Below, piece by piece: positions 18,488 to 28,894 of a stretch of DNA of 64,000 bases. The position numbers were made by a program, and so were the translations under genes. Source of the stretch: Marinomonas ostreistagni (GTDB lineage Bacteria; Pseudomonadota; Gammaproteobacteria; Pseudomonadales; Marinomonadaceae); NCBI RefSeq assembly GCF_016888445.1, contig NZ_JAFEKF010000007.1:1-64000 (forward strand). The letters are read 5' to 3'. Under the pieces are notes generated by a model that had not been told where the DNA came from, did no database searches, and saw only the letters and a program-made list of their open reading frames with translations. Positions within the stretch are counted from its first letter, which is position 1, and the number at the start of each line of letters is the position of its first letter.

Positions 18488-19918
18488 ATGCTTGCAGGTT
18501 TTAGGTCTTTGGTTCGTAAAGCGACTTCACTCTTTGGCTCAGACGAGTCTTCACAGCTCCCTCTTGAGATTCCCCGAGATGAACACACTTTTTCGCGGAA
18601 AAACGTCAGCCCGAATGCGCTGAAAGTGCTCTATCGCCTGCATGAAGCAGGGTTTGATGCCTATCTCGTAGGTGGCTGTATTCGTGACCATTTGATTGGT
18701 ATTGAGCCGAAAGATTTCGATGTCGTTACTAATGCCACGCCTGAAGAAGCGCACGACTTATTTTCCAACTCACGCCTGATCGGCCGTCGTTTTAAGCTAG
18801 TTCACGTCACCTATGGCCGTGAGATCATCGAAGTTTCTACCTTCCGTGCCAACAGCGCCGCACAGCAGAGCGAGGCACCAGCCAAAGCCAACACTTCGCT
18901 AAAAGGCAAAGATACCGCTCGCTCGACGCACGGTATTTTATTACGTGACAACGTCTACGGCAGCATTGAAGAAGACGCAGAGCGCCGTGACTTTACGTTT
19001 AATGCGCTGTACTACAACATTGCCGACTTCTCCCTACACGATTACTGTGGTGGCTTAGCCGATATCGAACAGCGCCAGATCCGCATCATCGGTGATCCGC
19101 GCCAGCGCTACCAAGAAGACCCTGTGCGCATGTTGCGTGCCATACGCTTTGCGGCCAAGTTGGATTTTGAAATTGAAGCCGTTACCGCAGCGCCCATTAA
19201 AGAAATGGCGCACCTACTGGATCACATCCCACCAGCACGCTTGTTTGAAGAAGTGCTGAAGCTTTTAGGCAGCGGCAATGGCGTCACTACCTTTAAACTG
19301 TTACGTGAATACGGTCTATTCAAATATCTGTTCCCTGATTTAGATGCACTGCTGGACAGCGGCTGGCAGCGCAAAGACATCCAGCCCGACGCGTTTGTTA
19401 TTCAGGGCTTAGAAAACACCGACGCTCGCATCCGCGAAGGCAAAAGCACGGCGCCCTATTTCTTATATGCAATCCTGCTTTGGCCAAGTGTGACCTTGCG
19501 TCATGAAGAGTTCGAACAGCAAGGCTTACCTGCCCTGCCAGCGCTGCACCAAGCAGCCAGCATGGTGCTAGACAACCAAGTGGCCTCTACGGCAATTCCG
19601 CGTCGTTTCTCAACGCCGATGCGTGAAATTTGGGATCTGCAGTTCCGTTTACCTAAACGTTATGGCAAACGTGCTTTCACGCTACTGCAACATCCACGTT
19701 TTCGCGCCGCTTATGATTTCCTATTGATTCGTGAGCTAAGTGGCACTGAGCTGGGTGGCTTGGGCCAATGGTGGTCAGAATTCCAAAAGGCGCCTGAAAA
19801 TCAGCAGCGCGCATTAATCAATAAAGCCGACGCACGCCAAGGCGACAGCGATACCAGCAAACCTAAACGCCGCCGTCCACGTCGTCGCAAGAGCAACTCC
19901 AAACGCTCACAAGAATAG
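18488..19918 (+). CDS. pcnB: Poly(A) polymerase I PcnB
   Basis: Adds 3' poly(A) tails that promote RNA decay. 476 aa, of the class II nucleotidyltransferase/CCA-adding family: YLVGGCIRDHLIG, the catalytic DFDVVTNATPEE, RRFKLVHVTYGREIIEVSTFR and RRDFTFNALYYN. The C-terminus is very basic (KPKRRRPRRRKSNSKRSQE), as in PAP I, and probably binds RNA. The ATG at 18488 has no SD; E. coli pcnB also has an unusual weak start (AUU), so poor initiation may be a shared control. folK, panB, panC follow in the same direction. Confidence 0.94.
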   Translation: MLAGFRSLVRKATSLFGSDESSQLPLEIPRDEHTFSRKNVSPNALKVLYRLHEAGFDAYLVGGCIRDHLIGIEPKDFDVVTNATPEEAHDLFSNSRLIGRRFKLVHVTYGREIIEVSTFRANSAAQQSEAPAKANTSLKGKDTARSTHGILLRDNVYGSIEEDAERRDFTFNALYYNIADFSLHDYCGGLADIEQRQIRIIGDPRQRYQEDPVRMLRAIRFAAKLDFEIEAVTAAPIKEMAHLLDHIPPARLFEEVLKLLGSGNGVTTFKLLREYGLFKYLFPDLDALLDSGWQRKDIQPDAFVIQGLENTDARIREGKSTAPYFLYAILLWPSVTLRHEEFEQQGLPALPALHQAASMVLDNQVASTAIPRRFSTPMREIWDLQFRLPKRYGKRAFTLLQHPRFRAAYDFLLIRELSGTELGGLGQWWSEFQKAPENQQRALINKADARQGDSDTSKPKRRRPRRRKSNSKRSQE

Positions 19919-19930
19919 TGAGGCATGACT

Positions 19931-20416
19931 ATGAATACGGTCTATATTGGCCTAGGAAGTAATCTAGAAGACCCGCTGGCGCAACTTAAAAGCGCCATCA
20001 GCACATTACAACAGCACCCAGACATCGCCCATTTTACGGTGTCTGAGATCTACCGTAGCAAGCCTGTTGGCCCACAAGACCAACCTGACTTCATCAACGC
20101 TGTGGCACGCTTTGACACCGAGCTTAGCGCCATCGCCACACTCGACCTGCTACAAAGTATCGAACAAGCCCAGCGCCGTGTACGCGAGCGCCATTGGGGC
20201 CCACGCACCCTTGATCTTGATATCTTATTGTTTAATCAAGAGCTGATTGATGAGCCTCGACTGAATGTGCCACATCCGTTTATGCTAGAGCGTGGCTTTG
20301 TCATTCGCCCGCTATTAGATTTAGCGCCACAGCTACGCTTGCACAATGGCAAAACCGTTGCCGAGCATGTCAATCAACTTGATACCAGTGACCTGGTTGC
20401 GATCAAAGAAGCCTAA
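19931..20416 (+). CDS. folK: 6-hydroxymethyl-7,8-dihydropterin pyrophosphokinase FolK
   Basis: Transfers pyrophosphate from ATP to the pterin in folate synthesis. 161 aa with YIGLGSNLEDP near the start and the HPPK signature RHWGPRTLDLDILLF. The second ATG (19931) is chosen: GAGG is 7 nt upstream, whereas the first ATG (19925) is only 1 nt from it. It is 12 bp after pcnB and 3 bp before panB, so it is part of the pcnB-folK-panBC operon. Confidence 0.94.
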   Translation: MNTVYIGLGSNLEDPLAQLKSAISTLQQHPDIAHFTVSEIYRSKPVGPQDQPDFINAVARFDTELSAIATLDLLQSIEQAQRRVRERHWGPRTLDLDILLFNQELIDEPRLNVPHPFMLERGFVIRPLLDLAPQLRLHNGKTVAEHVNQLDTSDLVAIKEA

Positions 20417-20419
20417 ACT

Positions 20420-21247
20420 ATGTACACAGATACATCCGTGAACCAGCCGCGTCGCCCTATCACCTTATCCAAGCTGCGCAAGATGAAACAAGCAGGGGAA
20501 AAATTCACCTGCCTGACTTGCTACGATGCCACCTTTACCTACGCCATGAACCAGGCAGGCGTTGAGACCATTTTGGTCGGTGACTCCTTAGGCATGGTGG
20601 TACAAGGCCAAGACAGTACGCTACCGGTTACGATTGATGATATGTGTTATCACACGGCCGCGGTAAAACGTGGTAATGGTCACGCTTTTATTCTCGCCGA
20701 CATGCCCTTTATGAGCTACAGCACACCCAACCAAGCCCTAGAAAACGCGGCTAAGTTGATGCAAGCTGGCGCGCATATGGTCAAGCTAGAAGGCGGCGCA
20801 TGGCTGGCCGACACGGTAAAATTATTATCTGAACGCGGCATTCCAGTCTGCGCGCATTTGGGTCTGACGCCACAAGCCGTACATAAGCTAGGTGGCTATA
20901 AAGTACAAGGCCAGGATCAAACCCAAGCAGAGCTGATTCACCAAGAGTCACTGGCATTGGTCGAAGCAGGCGCTGATATTTTATTGTACGAATGCATTCC
21001 CAGTGCATTAGGTAAAACCCTGACTGAGGCCATGCCTGTCCCTGTGATCGGCATTGGCGCTGGGGCCGCGACCGACGGCCAAGTTTTAGTGATGCATGAT
21101 ATGCTGGGCGTAAACATTGGCCGCCCTGCCCGCTTTGTGAAAAACTTCTTAACGGACGGCCGTACTATTGAACAAGCCTTCGCGGCTTACGTGGCCGCCG
21201 TAAAAGACGGCTCCTTTCCTGCACCTGAACATACTTTTGACGCATGA
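20420..21247 (+). CDS. panB: Ketopantoate hydroxymethyltransferase PanB
   Basis: First committed step of pantothenate (coenzyme A) synthesis: ketoisovalerate + methylene-THF to ketopantoate. 275 aa TIM barrel with [19 protein letters not shown], the metal-binding [18 protein letters not shown], and [22 protein letters not shown]. It overlaps panC by 4 bp (ATGA), indicating translational coupling. Confidence 0.96.
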   Translation: MYTDTSVNQPRRPITLSKLRKMKQAGEKFTCLTCYDATFTYAMNQAGVETILVGDSLGMVVQGQDSTLPVTIDDMCYHTAAVKRGNGHAFILADMPFMSYSTPNQALENAAKLMQAGAHMVKLEGGAWLADTVKLLSERGIPVCAHLGLTPQAVHKLGGYKVQGQDQTQAELIHQESLALVEAGADILLYECIPSALGKTLTEAMPVPVIGIGAGAATDGQVLVMHDMLGVNIGRPARFVKNFLTDGRTIEQAFAAYVAAVKDGSFPAPEHTFDA

Positions 21248-22095
21248 AAACATTCCATACCATTGCTGAGCTTCGCACAGCACTAAAAAGCGAGCGCCTA
21301 CAAGACAAACGTATCGCCTTCGTCCCTACCATGGGCAATCTACATGATGGACACATGGAGCTGGTACGCCGCGCTCGCCAAGCTGGCGATGTGGTGGTCG
21401 CGTCTATTTTTGTCAACCCAATGCAGTTTTCCGCCAACGAAGACCTTGAGCGCTACCCGCGTACCCTAGCCGAAGACCAAGCCCTGCTAGCAGCCAACAC
21501 CTGTGACTACCTGTTTGCGCCCTCAGCGCTGGAAATGTACCCTGACGGTAAGCGCAGCCAAACACAAATCGAAGTAACAGGCTTATCCGACATCTTGTGT
21601 GGCGCTTCGCGCCCTGGTCATTTCGTCGGCGTGGCCACCGTAGTCACCAAACTTTTTAATATTGTCATGCCAGACTGCGCGATTTTTGGTAACAAAGATT
21701 ATCAACAATTGAAAGTCATCGAAGACATGGCACGTGATCTAAGCTCTAACGTCGAAATTATTGGCGTCGATATTGCCCGTGCCGAGTCAGGTCTGGCGAT
21801 GAGCTCACGTAATGGCTATCTAAGCCCTGAAGAACTCGCTATCGCGCCGACTATTTATCAGACCCTGCAATGGGCGAAACAGCAGATTGAAGCGGGCAAT
21901 AGCTCTTACGAGACCATCTGCGAACAAGCTCAACAGAAGCTTGAAGCCGCTGGTTTTAGCCGCGATTATTTCGAAATTCGCGCGCAACATAATTTATTAA
22001 CACCATCAGAGAAAGAGACGCAGCTGGTTATCTTAGCTGCCGCCTATTTGGGCAAAGCACGATTGATCGACAACATCACCGTTGATTTATCCTAA
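21244..22095 (+). CDS. panC: Pantothenate synthetase PanC
   Basis: ATP-dependent condensation of pantoate with beta-alanine. 283 aa with the cytidylyltransferase-type motif [49 protein letters not shown] and the KMSKS-like [10 protein letters not shown]. It overlaps the end of panB and lies 28 bp before pgi. Confidence 0.96.
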   Translation: MKTFHTIAELRTALKSERLQDKRIAFVPTMGNLHDGHMELVRRARQAGDVVVASIFVNPMQFSANEDLERYPRTLAEDQALLAANTCDYLFAPSALEMYPDGKRSQTQIEVTGLSDILCGASRPGHFVGVATVVTKLFNIVMPDCAIFGNKDYQQLKVIEDMARDLSSNVEIIGVDIARAESGLAMSSRNGYLSPEELAIAPTIYQTLQWAKQQIEAGNSSYETICEQAQQKLEAAGFSRDYFEIRAQHNLLTPSEKETQLVILAAAYLGKARLIDNITVDLS

Positions 22096-22123
22096 CTCTT
22101 AACCTCAACCAAGGGAGATTGTC

Positions 22124-23770
22124 ATGAGCTCACCAACGCAACTACCCGCGTGGCAAGCATTGGCACAACATCAGCAAGAGATGGCTGACGTACACATGTC
22201 AGAGCTGTTTGCCGACGATGCACAGCGTGCAGAATCTTTCCAAGCCAGTGCGGCTGGATGGTCATTGGATTACTCGAAAAACCGTGCCTCCAAACACACC
22301 CTGTCACTACTGCAACAACTGACTGAGCAAGCCGGCATGTCAGCGGCGATTGACGGTATGTTTAGCGGCGAACACATCAACAACACCGAAGATCGTTCGG
22401 TATTGCATGTGGCGCTGCGCGCCAGCAAAGCTCAACAGACACTAATGGTTGACGGCGTTAATGTACTAGACGAAGTCCGCGCTACCTTGGCACAGATGGA
22501 AAAGTTTGTGGCCGAACTACATGACGGCACTTGGCGTGGCTACTCTGATAAAGCCATCACAGACGTCGTCTCGATCGGTATCGGTGGCTCTTACCTTGGT
22601 CCTAAGGTCGTCACAGAAGCGCTGACACCTTACCAAAAAGACACGATCAAGGTGCATTTTGTTGCCAATATTGATGGCTCAGATATTACCGGCAAATTGA
22701 AGCAACTAAATCCTGAAACAACCGTCTTTATCGTCTCGTCCAAATCGTTTGGCACCCTTGAAACCCTATACAATGCCAACGCGGCACGTGCTTGGTTTAT
22801 CGACAATGGTGGCCCAGAGCAAGATGTGCATAAACACTTTGCGGCTGTGAGCTCTAATGTTGATAAAGCGGTGAACTTTGGCATCGCCGAAGAAAACATC
22901 TTCCCTATGTGGGATTGGGTCGGTGGTCGCTACTCACTGTGGTCAGCGATTGGCTTACCGATTGCGGTTGCCGTCGGCATGGATAACTTCTACGAGCTAC
23001 TAGATGGCGCACGCGCCATGGACGAGCACTTTAAGAGCGCTCCTTATGAGCAAAACTTGCCAGTGATCATGGGCGCCCTAGGAGTGTGGTACAGCAACTT
23101 CCATAATGCGCAAACCCATGCACTGATCCCTTACGATCACTACCTACGTGCTATGCCTGCTCATATTCAGCAGCTAGACATGGAAAGTAACGGTAAGAGC
23201 AACTTGGTCGATGGCTCAGGCGTAGCAACCGACACAGGCCCAGTCATCTGGGGCGGCGCTGGCACCAATGGTCAACACGCTTATCACCAATTGCTACACC
23301 AAGGCACACGCCTGATCCCGGTGGACTTTATTGCACCGCTGAAAAGCCACAATCCGGTCGCTGATCATCACGCGCAGCTGTTTGCCAATTGCCTAAGCCA
23401 GTCACAAGCACTGATGGTCGGTAAATCCTTGGCTCAAGCAGAGCAAGAGCTGCGTGACGCTGGCGCGAGCGAAGCACAAGTTGCAGACATCGCTCCGCAT
23501 AAAGTCATCCCAGGCAACCGCCCGAGCAACACGCTATTGACCGAACAACTAACGCCTTTCACCACTGGCTCTTTGATTGCTTTGTACGAACACCGTACCT
23601 TTGTTCAAGGCACTATTTGGGGCATCAACTCCTTCGATCAGTGGGGCGTTGAGCTAGGCAAAGTCTTGGGAACAGATATCTATAATCGCTTAGTCACTGA
23701 CAGTGACAACAGCCAATTAGATGCTTCAACCCAGGCATTGATTGCGGCGTTTAAACAAGCGCACGGTTAA
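22124..23770 (+). CDS. pgi: Glucose-6-phosphate isomerase Pgi
   Basis: Interconverts glucose-6-phosphate and fructose-6-phosphate. 548 aa, the usual bacterial length. Visible are the phosphate-binding [25 protein letters not shown], the [16 protein letters not shown] signature, and the catalytic ESNGKSN and [16 protein letters not shown] regions. SD AGGGAG lies 7 nt before the ATG. Last gene of the dksA-to-pgi rightward block, ended by a terminator. Confidence 0.97.
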   Translation: MSSPTQLPAWQALAQHQQEMADVHMSELFADDAQRAESFQASAAGWSLDYSKNRASKHTLSLLQQLTEQAGMSAAIDGMFSGEHINNTEDRSVLHVALRASKAQQTLMVDGVNVLDEVRATLAQMEKFVAELHDGTWRGYSDKAITDVVSIGIGGSYLGPKVVTEALTPYQKDTIKVHFVANIDGSDITGKLKQLNPETTVFIVSSKSFGTLETLYNANAARAWFIDNGGPEQDVHKHFAAVSSNVDKAVNFGIAEENIFPMWDWVGGRYSLWSAIGLPIAVAVGMDNFYELLDGARAMDEHFKSAPYEQNLPVIMGALGVWYSNFHNAQTHALIPYDHYLRAMPAHIQQLDMESNGKSNLVDGSGVATDTGPVIWGGAGTNGQHAYHQLLHQGTRLIPVDFIAPLKSHNPVADHHAQLFANCLSQSQALMVGKSLAQAEQELRDAGASEAQVADIAPHKVIPGNRPSNTLLTEQLTPFTTGSLIALYEHRTFVQGTIWGINSFDQWGVELGKVLGTDIYNRLVTDSDNSQLDASTQALIAAFKQAHG

Positions 23771-23782
23771 TACCAAAGACAC

Positions 23783-23812
23783 AAAAAAGGCCTTCAGATG
23801 AAGGCCTTTTTT
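23783..23812. terminator. Bidirectional terminator between pgi and yggX
   Basis: GGCCTTCA / TGAAGGCC stem flanked by A6 on the left and T6 on the right. It lies between the convergent pgi and yggX genes. Confidence 0.85.
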
Positions 23813-23832
23813 ATGCTGCTCAATTTTTTTGC

Positions 23833-24117
23833 TTACAACTCTTGAATATCGCCTGGGTCAACATAGCCCTGCAAACGGTCCGTTTCTTCGTTATTAAAGA
23901 ACTTATCCATTTGCTCTAGCAAATATTTACGCGTATCAGGCTGCATCAAATTCAAGTGCTTTTCGTTGATGATCATGGTCTGCAGTGCTTGCCATTCTAG
24001 CCATGCTTGCTTAGAAACGTTTTCAAGCACTTCTTGGCCCTTTGCACCCGGCAAAGGCGCGCGCTCCAAGCCTTCCATTTCTTTCTGGTATTTTTTACAG
24101 AATACGGTATTTGCCAT
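23833..24117 (-). CDS. yggX: Fe(2+)-trafficking / oxidative damage protection protein YggX
   Basis: 94-aa small cytosolic protein with the conserved start [20 protein letters not shown], including Cys7, and the C-terminal LQGYVDP. The family protects iron-sulfur clusters and is normally cotranscribed with mutY, a Fe-S DNA glycosylase. Here a chromate-transporter gene separates the two, although all lie on the same strand. SD GAGG lies 7 nt upstream of the ATG. Confidence 0.94.
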   Translation of the reverse strand: MANTVFCKKYQKEMEGLERAPLPGAKGQEVLENVSKQAWLEWQALQTMIINEKHLNLMQPDTRKYLLEQMDKFFNNEETDRLQGYVDPGDIQEL

Positions 24118-24179
24118 GCTGGCCTCTCAATTGTTCATTTGCTAACTATATAGGCGCTCACGTTACAGGTTTCAAGCGC

Positions 24180-25334
24180 TTAGAACAACGCTATTGCAAC
24201 ACCACCTAGTACAAACACTCCCACCAATTGCCATATGGGCGGTCTTTTTAGACGCAACCAAACAAATGCCAGCAATACCACCAACGCTTGCCAGACGTTA
24301 TGAATCGCACTAGGAATAATCGGATCGAGCAAAGTGGCCAGCAGCAAGCCCACAACTGCGGCATTGATCGCCGTAACCGCACCTTGTACACGCGGCATAT
24401 GCGCGACACTTTGCCAATACCTTTGCCCTACTAACATCAATAACAAACCTGGCAAAAAAATCGCCAAGGTCGCAATCAACGCCCAGACAATCAGCCCCTT
24501 CTCTGGCGCAAGCACGGCACCAAGATAGGTCGCTAAGGTAAACATCGGCCCTGGAACAGCCTGCGCCGCTGCGTAGCCGGTCAACAAGTGATCAGTCGAA
24601 ATCATGTGCGCCAGCTGCTCAGACATCAGTGGTAGCACCACATGACCACCACCAAACACTAAACTGCCCGCTTGATAAAGCTCGCTAAACAGAGCCAACC
24701 AACCGCTACCATGAATCAAGCTGGTCAAGACAAACAGCGTTATAAAAATCACCAACGCCCCATAAGCCACTGGCTTAGAAATTTGGCTAGTCAGCGCCAT
24801 CGGTTTACTGTCTTTAAAGTAATAAGCCCCGGCCAGACCAGCCAACACCACTAACAGCAAGCTACTAAAGCCCCATGGCCAAAGCAGCACAAACAGCGCA
24901 CCGGCCAAGGCCACCATACGAGTTGCCAAGCTCTGACAAAAGCTTCCCGCCATAGCGTAAATCGCATCCAGCACCACGACGATCGCCATCAGCTTCAGCG
25001 CGGCAACCACGCCTAAGAACACCTCATGATTGGCGAACTGCATGCCAAGCATGACAAACGCGCACATCAACACCACAGAAGGCAAAGTAAAGCCGACAAA
25101 GGCGGCCAACGCCCCAGCTAACCCCGCGCGATGATAGCCGATGGCAAACCCTACTTGGCTTGAGCCTGGCCCCGGCATAATCTGACTTAATGCTATCCAC
25201 TGAGCGTAATCTGCTTCGCTTGCCCAGCCTAGGCGTTCGACAAACTCTCGGCGAAAATACCCTAAGTGCGCTGCTGGGCCACCAAAGCTAGTGCACCCAA
25301 GCAACAAGAACTTGCAAAAAATACTCCATACCAT
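24180..25334 (-). CDS. chrA: Chromate transporter, ChrA (CHR) family
   Basis: 384-aa integral membrane protein made of two homologous CHR halves. The N-terminal half has the hallmark LLGCTSFGGPAAHLGYFRREFVERLGW and the PGPGSSQVGFAIGYHRAG motif; the second half (from about residue 200) has LVFGGGHVVLPLMSE and AAQAVPGPMFTLATYLG. About ten to twelve hydrophobic segments. The family exports chromate or related anions by a proton-linked mechanism; the physiological substrate here is unknown. Its insertion between mutY and yggX suggests local acquisition, but base composition looks like the neighbours. Confidence 0.88.
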   Translation of the reverse strand: MVWSIFCKFLLLGCTSFGGPAAHLGYFRREFVERLGWASEADYAQWIALSQIMPGPGSSQVGFAIGYHRAGLAGALAAFVGFTLPSVVLMCAFVMLGMQFANHEVFLGVVAALKLMAIVVVLDAIYAMAGSFCQSLATRMVALAGALFVLLWPWGFSSLLLVVLAGLAGAYYFKDSKPMALTSQISKPVAYGALVIFITLFVLTSLIHGSGWLALFSELYQAGSLVFGGGHVVLPLMSEQLAHMISTDHLLTGYAAAQAVPGPMFTLATYLGAVLAPEKGLIVWALIATLAIFLPGLLLMLVGQRYWQSVAHMPRVQGAVTAINAAVVGLLLATLLDPIIPSAIHNVWQALVVLLAFVWLRLKRPPIWQLVGVFVLGGVAIALF

Positions 25335-25366
25335 GATGTCCAGTGGCCTCTTGTAGTAATCAGCGG

Positions 25367-26431
25367 CTAGATAAGTTGACGCATGTGCGGGTGAGTTTCG
25401 AGTAAGGTCCGTACTGGTGCCGGCAAACCAAGCGTCAGCGCCGTTGCCAAACTAAACCATTGATATTTACCTGACTCTTGCACCTCGACGGTCGGCGTCA
25501 CCGTTAATTCAGCCGGAACAATGTCTAAATGGTAATGGCTAAAGGTATGACGAAAAGGTGACAAACTTGTGACAGCGGCAACACTGACCGCTAAGCGCTG
25601 CTCTGCCATTTGCACTGCATCTTCTGACACATCCACCTCAGGCAAACTCCATAAGCCCCCCCAAATACCTGTGGCGGGACGTTTCTCAAGCAGCACTTGA
25701 TCATCGTGACGCAGCACCAGCATCTGCGTAGTACGCACTGGCTTAGCGGGCTTTTTCGGTTTGGACTTAGGAAAATTCGTCGGCGTACCTGTGGCATACG
25801 CTTCGCAATCTGACTGCAGCGGACATTCATCACAACGTGGCTTAGAGCGAGTACACAAAGTCGCCCCTAGATCCATCATCGCTTGCGTGTAATCACCGCA
25901 ACGCTCCTTGGGACCATAGGCTTCGGCAAGCTCCCACATCGCCGCTTCGGTTTTGCGCTCCCCAGGCCATACAGGGATCGCGTGAAAACGCGCCAGTACG
26001 CGTTTTACATTGCCATCCAAGATAGCCAGCGGTTCATTGCGGGAAATCGACAGAATGGCCGCGGCGGTGGAGCGCCCGATACCAGGCAACTCACACACGC
26101 CCTCTTGTGTCGCAGGGAATTCGCCATCCCAATCGTCGACCAGCTTTTGCGCGGCTTTATGCATGTTACGGGCACGCGCGTAATAACCTAAGCCACTCCA
26201 GTGTGCTAACACATCGTCTTGTGGCGCACTGGCTAAGGCGTAGACATCCGGAAACGAGCTCATAAAACGCTCGTAATACGGGATCACTGTGGTCACTTGC
26301 GTTTGCTGCAACATGATCTCAGAAATCCAGACTCGGTAAGGGGTTTTGTTTTGTTGCCAAGGAAGGTGCTTGCGCCCGTGCTGGTCAAACCAATCCAGCA
26401 CGCGGGGCGCAAAGTTGTTTTTTGGGATCAT
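25367..26431 (-). CDS. mutY: A/G-specific adenine DNA glycosylase MutY
   Basis: Removes adenine mispaired with 8-oxoguanine. 354 aa: HhH-GPD domain with catalytic E38 (WISEIMLQQTQV), the hairpin LPGIGRSTAAAI, D139 (ILDGNVKRV), and a 4Fe-4S loop with C193-x6-C200-x2-C203-x5-C209. The C-terminal NUDIX-like domain (from about residue 233) recognises 8-oxoG. It lies 17 bp downstream of asmA on the same strand. Confidence 0.96.
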   Translation of the reverse strand: MIPKNNFAPRVLDWFDQHGRKHLPWQQNKTPYRVWISEIMLQQTQVTTVIPYYERFMSSFPDVYALASAPQDDVLAHWSGLGYYARARNMHKAAQKLVDDWDGEFPATQEGVCELPGIGRSTAAAILSISRNEPLAILDGNVKRVLARFHAIPVWPGERKTEAAMWELAEAYGPKERCGDYTQAMMDLGATLCTRSKPRCDECPLQSDCEAYATGTPTNFPKSKPKKPAKPVRTTQMLVLRHDDQVLLEKRPATGIWGGLWSLPEVDVSEDAVQMAEQRLAVSVAAVTSLSPFRHTFSHYHLDIVPAELTVTPTVEVQESGKYQWFSLATALTLGLPAPVRTLLETHPHMRQLI

Positions 26432-26448
26432 TAATTCTGCTAACTGCT

Positions 26449-28710
26449 TTAAAACAGACCGTTAAGTTTACTTTTAAGCTTGTCTTCAAGCTCTTGTTTC
26501 GCCTCTTCCTTTTTCTCATCCAAACGGGCTTTTTCTTCTGCTAATTTCTCTTGCGCGCGCGCTTTTTCAGCGTCCAGCTTTTCTTTAGCGCGGGCTTTTT
26601 CAGCGTCTAGTTTTGCTTGGGCCGCTGCTTTTGCCTTAGACAGTTTCTGGTCGGCGAAGGCCGATACAAAACCTTTAAAGTCTGGGCGACATAGGCTTGC
26701 TGCATCATCGGTGAAATTCCCTTCACACATAATCGGGAACTCAATGTTGGCAACGTCCTCATCAACAATACAGCTCTGATCAAGACCACTACCCACTAGG
26801 GATACGCGGGTTTCATAATCAAGATGGTTATTTGGCAGTGAGATTTTACCATCACCGGTCACACCAAGCGTTAGTGAAGTTAACGTCAGACCTGGCGTGG
26901 AGATTTCACCATTGACGATTTTCGCTGGGATACGCATGATTTCAAAAGGTGTATTAGGCTCAAAGGCACTTTCGTTCAGGTCTTCTGAGCGTACAAAAGC
27001 GATCCCTTTACAAACCATTTTGGTGTAGTTAGTACCAATTAAAGCGCCATCATTGATGTTGACCAACAAGTCACCGTTTAGGTTTCTCATCAGCGCATCC
27101 ACTTGATTACCACGAGTGGTAATCTCACCAGTCAAGTTGGTCGCACCTTGGACTTTCTCAAGATCCATAAAGTCTTTAAGGAATGGCAAGATTTGTACAC
27201 TGTCGATACTTGGCATCACATTTAGCTCAGGCGTATTACCTGTGACATCAAGCTGTGCTTGCACTTCAGCGGTGCCATCGTACAACACGACCTGCGCTGG
27301 CGCGATCATCACTTTGCCATTGGTCTGAGTCGAATCCAGCTCCAGTTTATCAAGCTGTAGATTTTTCACTTTGACGTTTTCAAACACTATGCCCACGTGG
27401 CCGTTGAGCGTACGAATCAACTCTACTGGGAACAACTCTTCGCTGGCAGCGCTTGCTGAATCCGAGGCAACGCCAGTATTGCTAGCGTTTTCGCTGGCAG
27501 CAGGCTCGGCGTCGCTTTCAGGTGGCAGGTATCGGTCCAGATCTAGATTAGCGCCAGCAATACTGATATCCCAGTTTAATGGCGATAAGTGCACAAGCGC
27601 ATTGGCTTCAAGGGTGGTATCGTCCAAGGTCATTGAGATTGGCTGAGCCTTGATGGTTTCAGCGGAACCCTCTGCTGCCAGACTTAAGGTCGCAGATTCC
27701 AACACACTGTCATCGGCCATTTCTGGTAGTTCAATGTTTAATTGGTTGAGCACTTCTTTAGGTGAAAATTCTGCGATGTCCATCACGGTAGTGAATTCAG
27801 GTGAACTCATCACTTGATACGCTTGCAGCTGACCACTGATATTCATGCCCAGCGTCTCGATCACCAACCCTTCCAGCGTGGCATTCTCTTGTGGCATATC
27901 AAAATCCAGCTGAGCAATGCTGACATTGGCATCCAGTGGTGAAGTCGGCAATGCATTTCCTGTTAGTGAAGTATTCAGCGCTACATCTTCTAGGGAGAAG
28001 CTTTGGCGCTCAGCAAACAGGGTGAAATTGGCATCAAAGTCGATCTCGGCGGTCAGTGGGTTCTCACCCTGCATATTGGATTGCACAATGGTCGCATCCA
28101 TTTGCATCGGCCATGCTTGGTCAAGACGGACATCGGTAAACGTAATGTCCGAGTTAACGCTGGCACGCATATCTGCCGTCGCGTCTTCATAGTTAATCTG
28201 AGCGTTCACAATCGCCAGTTCATCTAAAGCAATATCCGGCATGGTAAATGGCGCATCTGCTGTATCGCTTGAACTATTGTCGTCCGTAGGTTCTGGCGTG
28301 TTTTCATTCTCTGAAGTCGAGGCTGTTTGTAGTTGCCAATTCGGCTGCCCGTTTTCATCCACCTTAAGATCCGCCACCAAATCTTCTAAACGCACGGTCG
28401 TCACTTCGATGCGACGCTCAAATAGCGGCATGAGAGCAACACCAAACTCGGCTTTGGAGAAGCTTAAGATTTCTGGATCATCGGCCAACGCCACACCAAT
28501 ATCTTCCAGGCTTAAACCGATACGCGGGAAGAATGACCAGCTAATGTCACCATCCAAACGCAAATTAACATTGGCTTTATCTTTGGCGACTTGCTGCAAC
28601 TCTCCCTTGAACTGATTAGGATCGACAAACACCACAACATATATGATCGCCGCTACCAAAAGCGCGAATACAGCAGCAACAAGAATTCCTAAACGCTTTA
28701 CCCAAACCAT
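26449..28710 (-). CDS. asmA: AsmA-family outer-membrane biogenesis protein with coiled-coil tail
   Basis: 753 aa. One N-terminal membrane anchor (LGILVAAVFALLVAAIIYVVVFV), then a long periplasmic beta-rich AsmA domain. AsmA-like proteins are proposed bridge-like lipid carriers between the membranes. The start at 28710 has AGAGG 9 nt upstream. Unusual: the last ~65 residues form a charged helix built of 11-residue near-repeats (KLDAEKARAKE, KLDAEKARAQE, KLAEEKARLDE, KKEEAKQELED). Acidic Ser/Asp-rich linkers occur near residues 150-170. Neighbour order asmA-mutY-yggX matches Pseudomonas. Confidence 0.88.
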   Translation of the reverse strand: MVWVKRLGILVAAVFALLVAAIIYVVVFVDPNQFKGELQQVAKDKANVNLRLDGDISWSFFPRIGLSLEDIGVALADDPEILSFSKAEFGVALMPLFERRIEVTTVRLEDLVADLKVDENGQPNWQLQTASTSENENTPEPTDDNSSSDTADAPFTMPDIALDELAIVNAQINYEDATADMRASVNSDITFTDVRLDQAWPMQMDATIVQSNMQGENPLTAEIDFDANFTLFAERQSFSLEDVALNTSLTGNALPTSPLDANVSIAQLDFDMPQENATLEGLVIETLGMNISGQLQAYQVMSSPEFTTVMDIAEFSPKEVLNQLNIELPEMADDSVLESATLSLAAEGSAETIKAQPISMTLDDTTLEANALVHLSPLNWDISIAGANLDLDRYLPPESDAEPAASENASNTGVASDSASAASEELFPVELIRTLNGHVGIVFENVKVKNLQLDKLELDSTQTNGKVMIAPAQVVLYDGTAEVQAQLDVTGNTPELNVMPSIDSVQILPFLKDFMDLEKVQGATNLTGEITTRGNQVDALMRNLNGDLLVNINDGALIGTNYTKMVCKGIAFVRSEDLNESAFEPNTPFEIMRIPAKIVNGEISTPGLTLTSLTLGVTGDGKISLPNNHLDYETRVSLVGSGLDQSCIVDEDVANIEFPIMCEGNFTDDAASLCRPDFKGFVSAFADQKLSKAKAAAQAKLDAEKARAKEKLDAEKARAQEKLAEEKARLDEKKEEAKQELEDKLKSKLNGLF

Positions 28711-28805
28711 CTTCATCCACCTCTGGCCATACGAGTATTTGATCAATTCTAAGATCATAGCATCTTAATTGTTTTTTTCGATCACGCTAATAGGCGTGAA
28801 AAGAA

Positions 28806-28834
28806 TAGATGCGAAGCATGCATCGTTTTATAAT
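28806..28834 (+). promoter_or_regulatory. Possible hisB promoter
   Basis: A perfect -10 TATAAT (28829-28834) lies 17 bp after a weak -35 (TAGATG). Small hairpins (CACGC/GCGTG, GATGC/GCATC) lie just upstream. The start would be about 55 bp before the hisB ATG. Confidence 0.5.
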
Positions 28835-28894
28835 AGTACTCAAAACTCATTTACTGAGTAGAAAACTGATCAAAAAAAGCGGAGAGCCCCTTAC

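Noticed and set aside
18482..18588. Leftward 64-aa open frame over the pcnB leader (18394-18588)
   Set aside because: It lies antisense to the pcnB start and its hairpin leader, has no ribosome site and no recognisable sequence.
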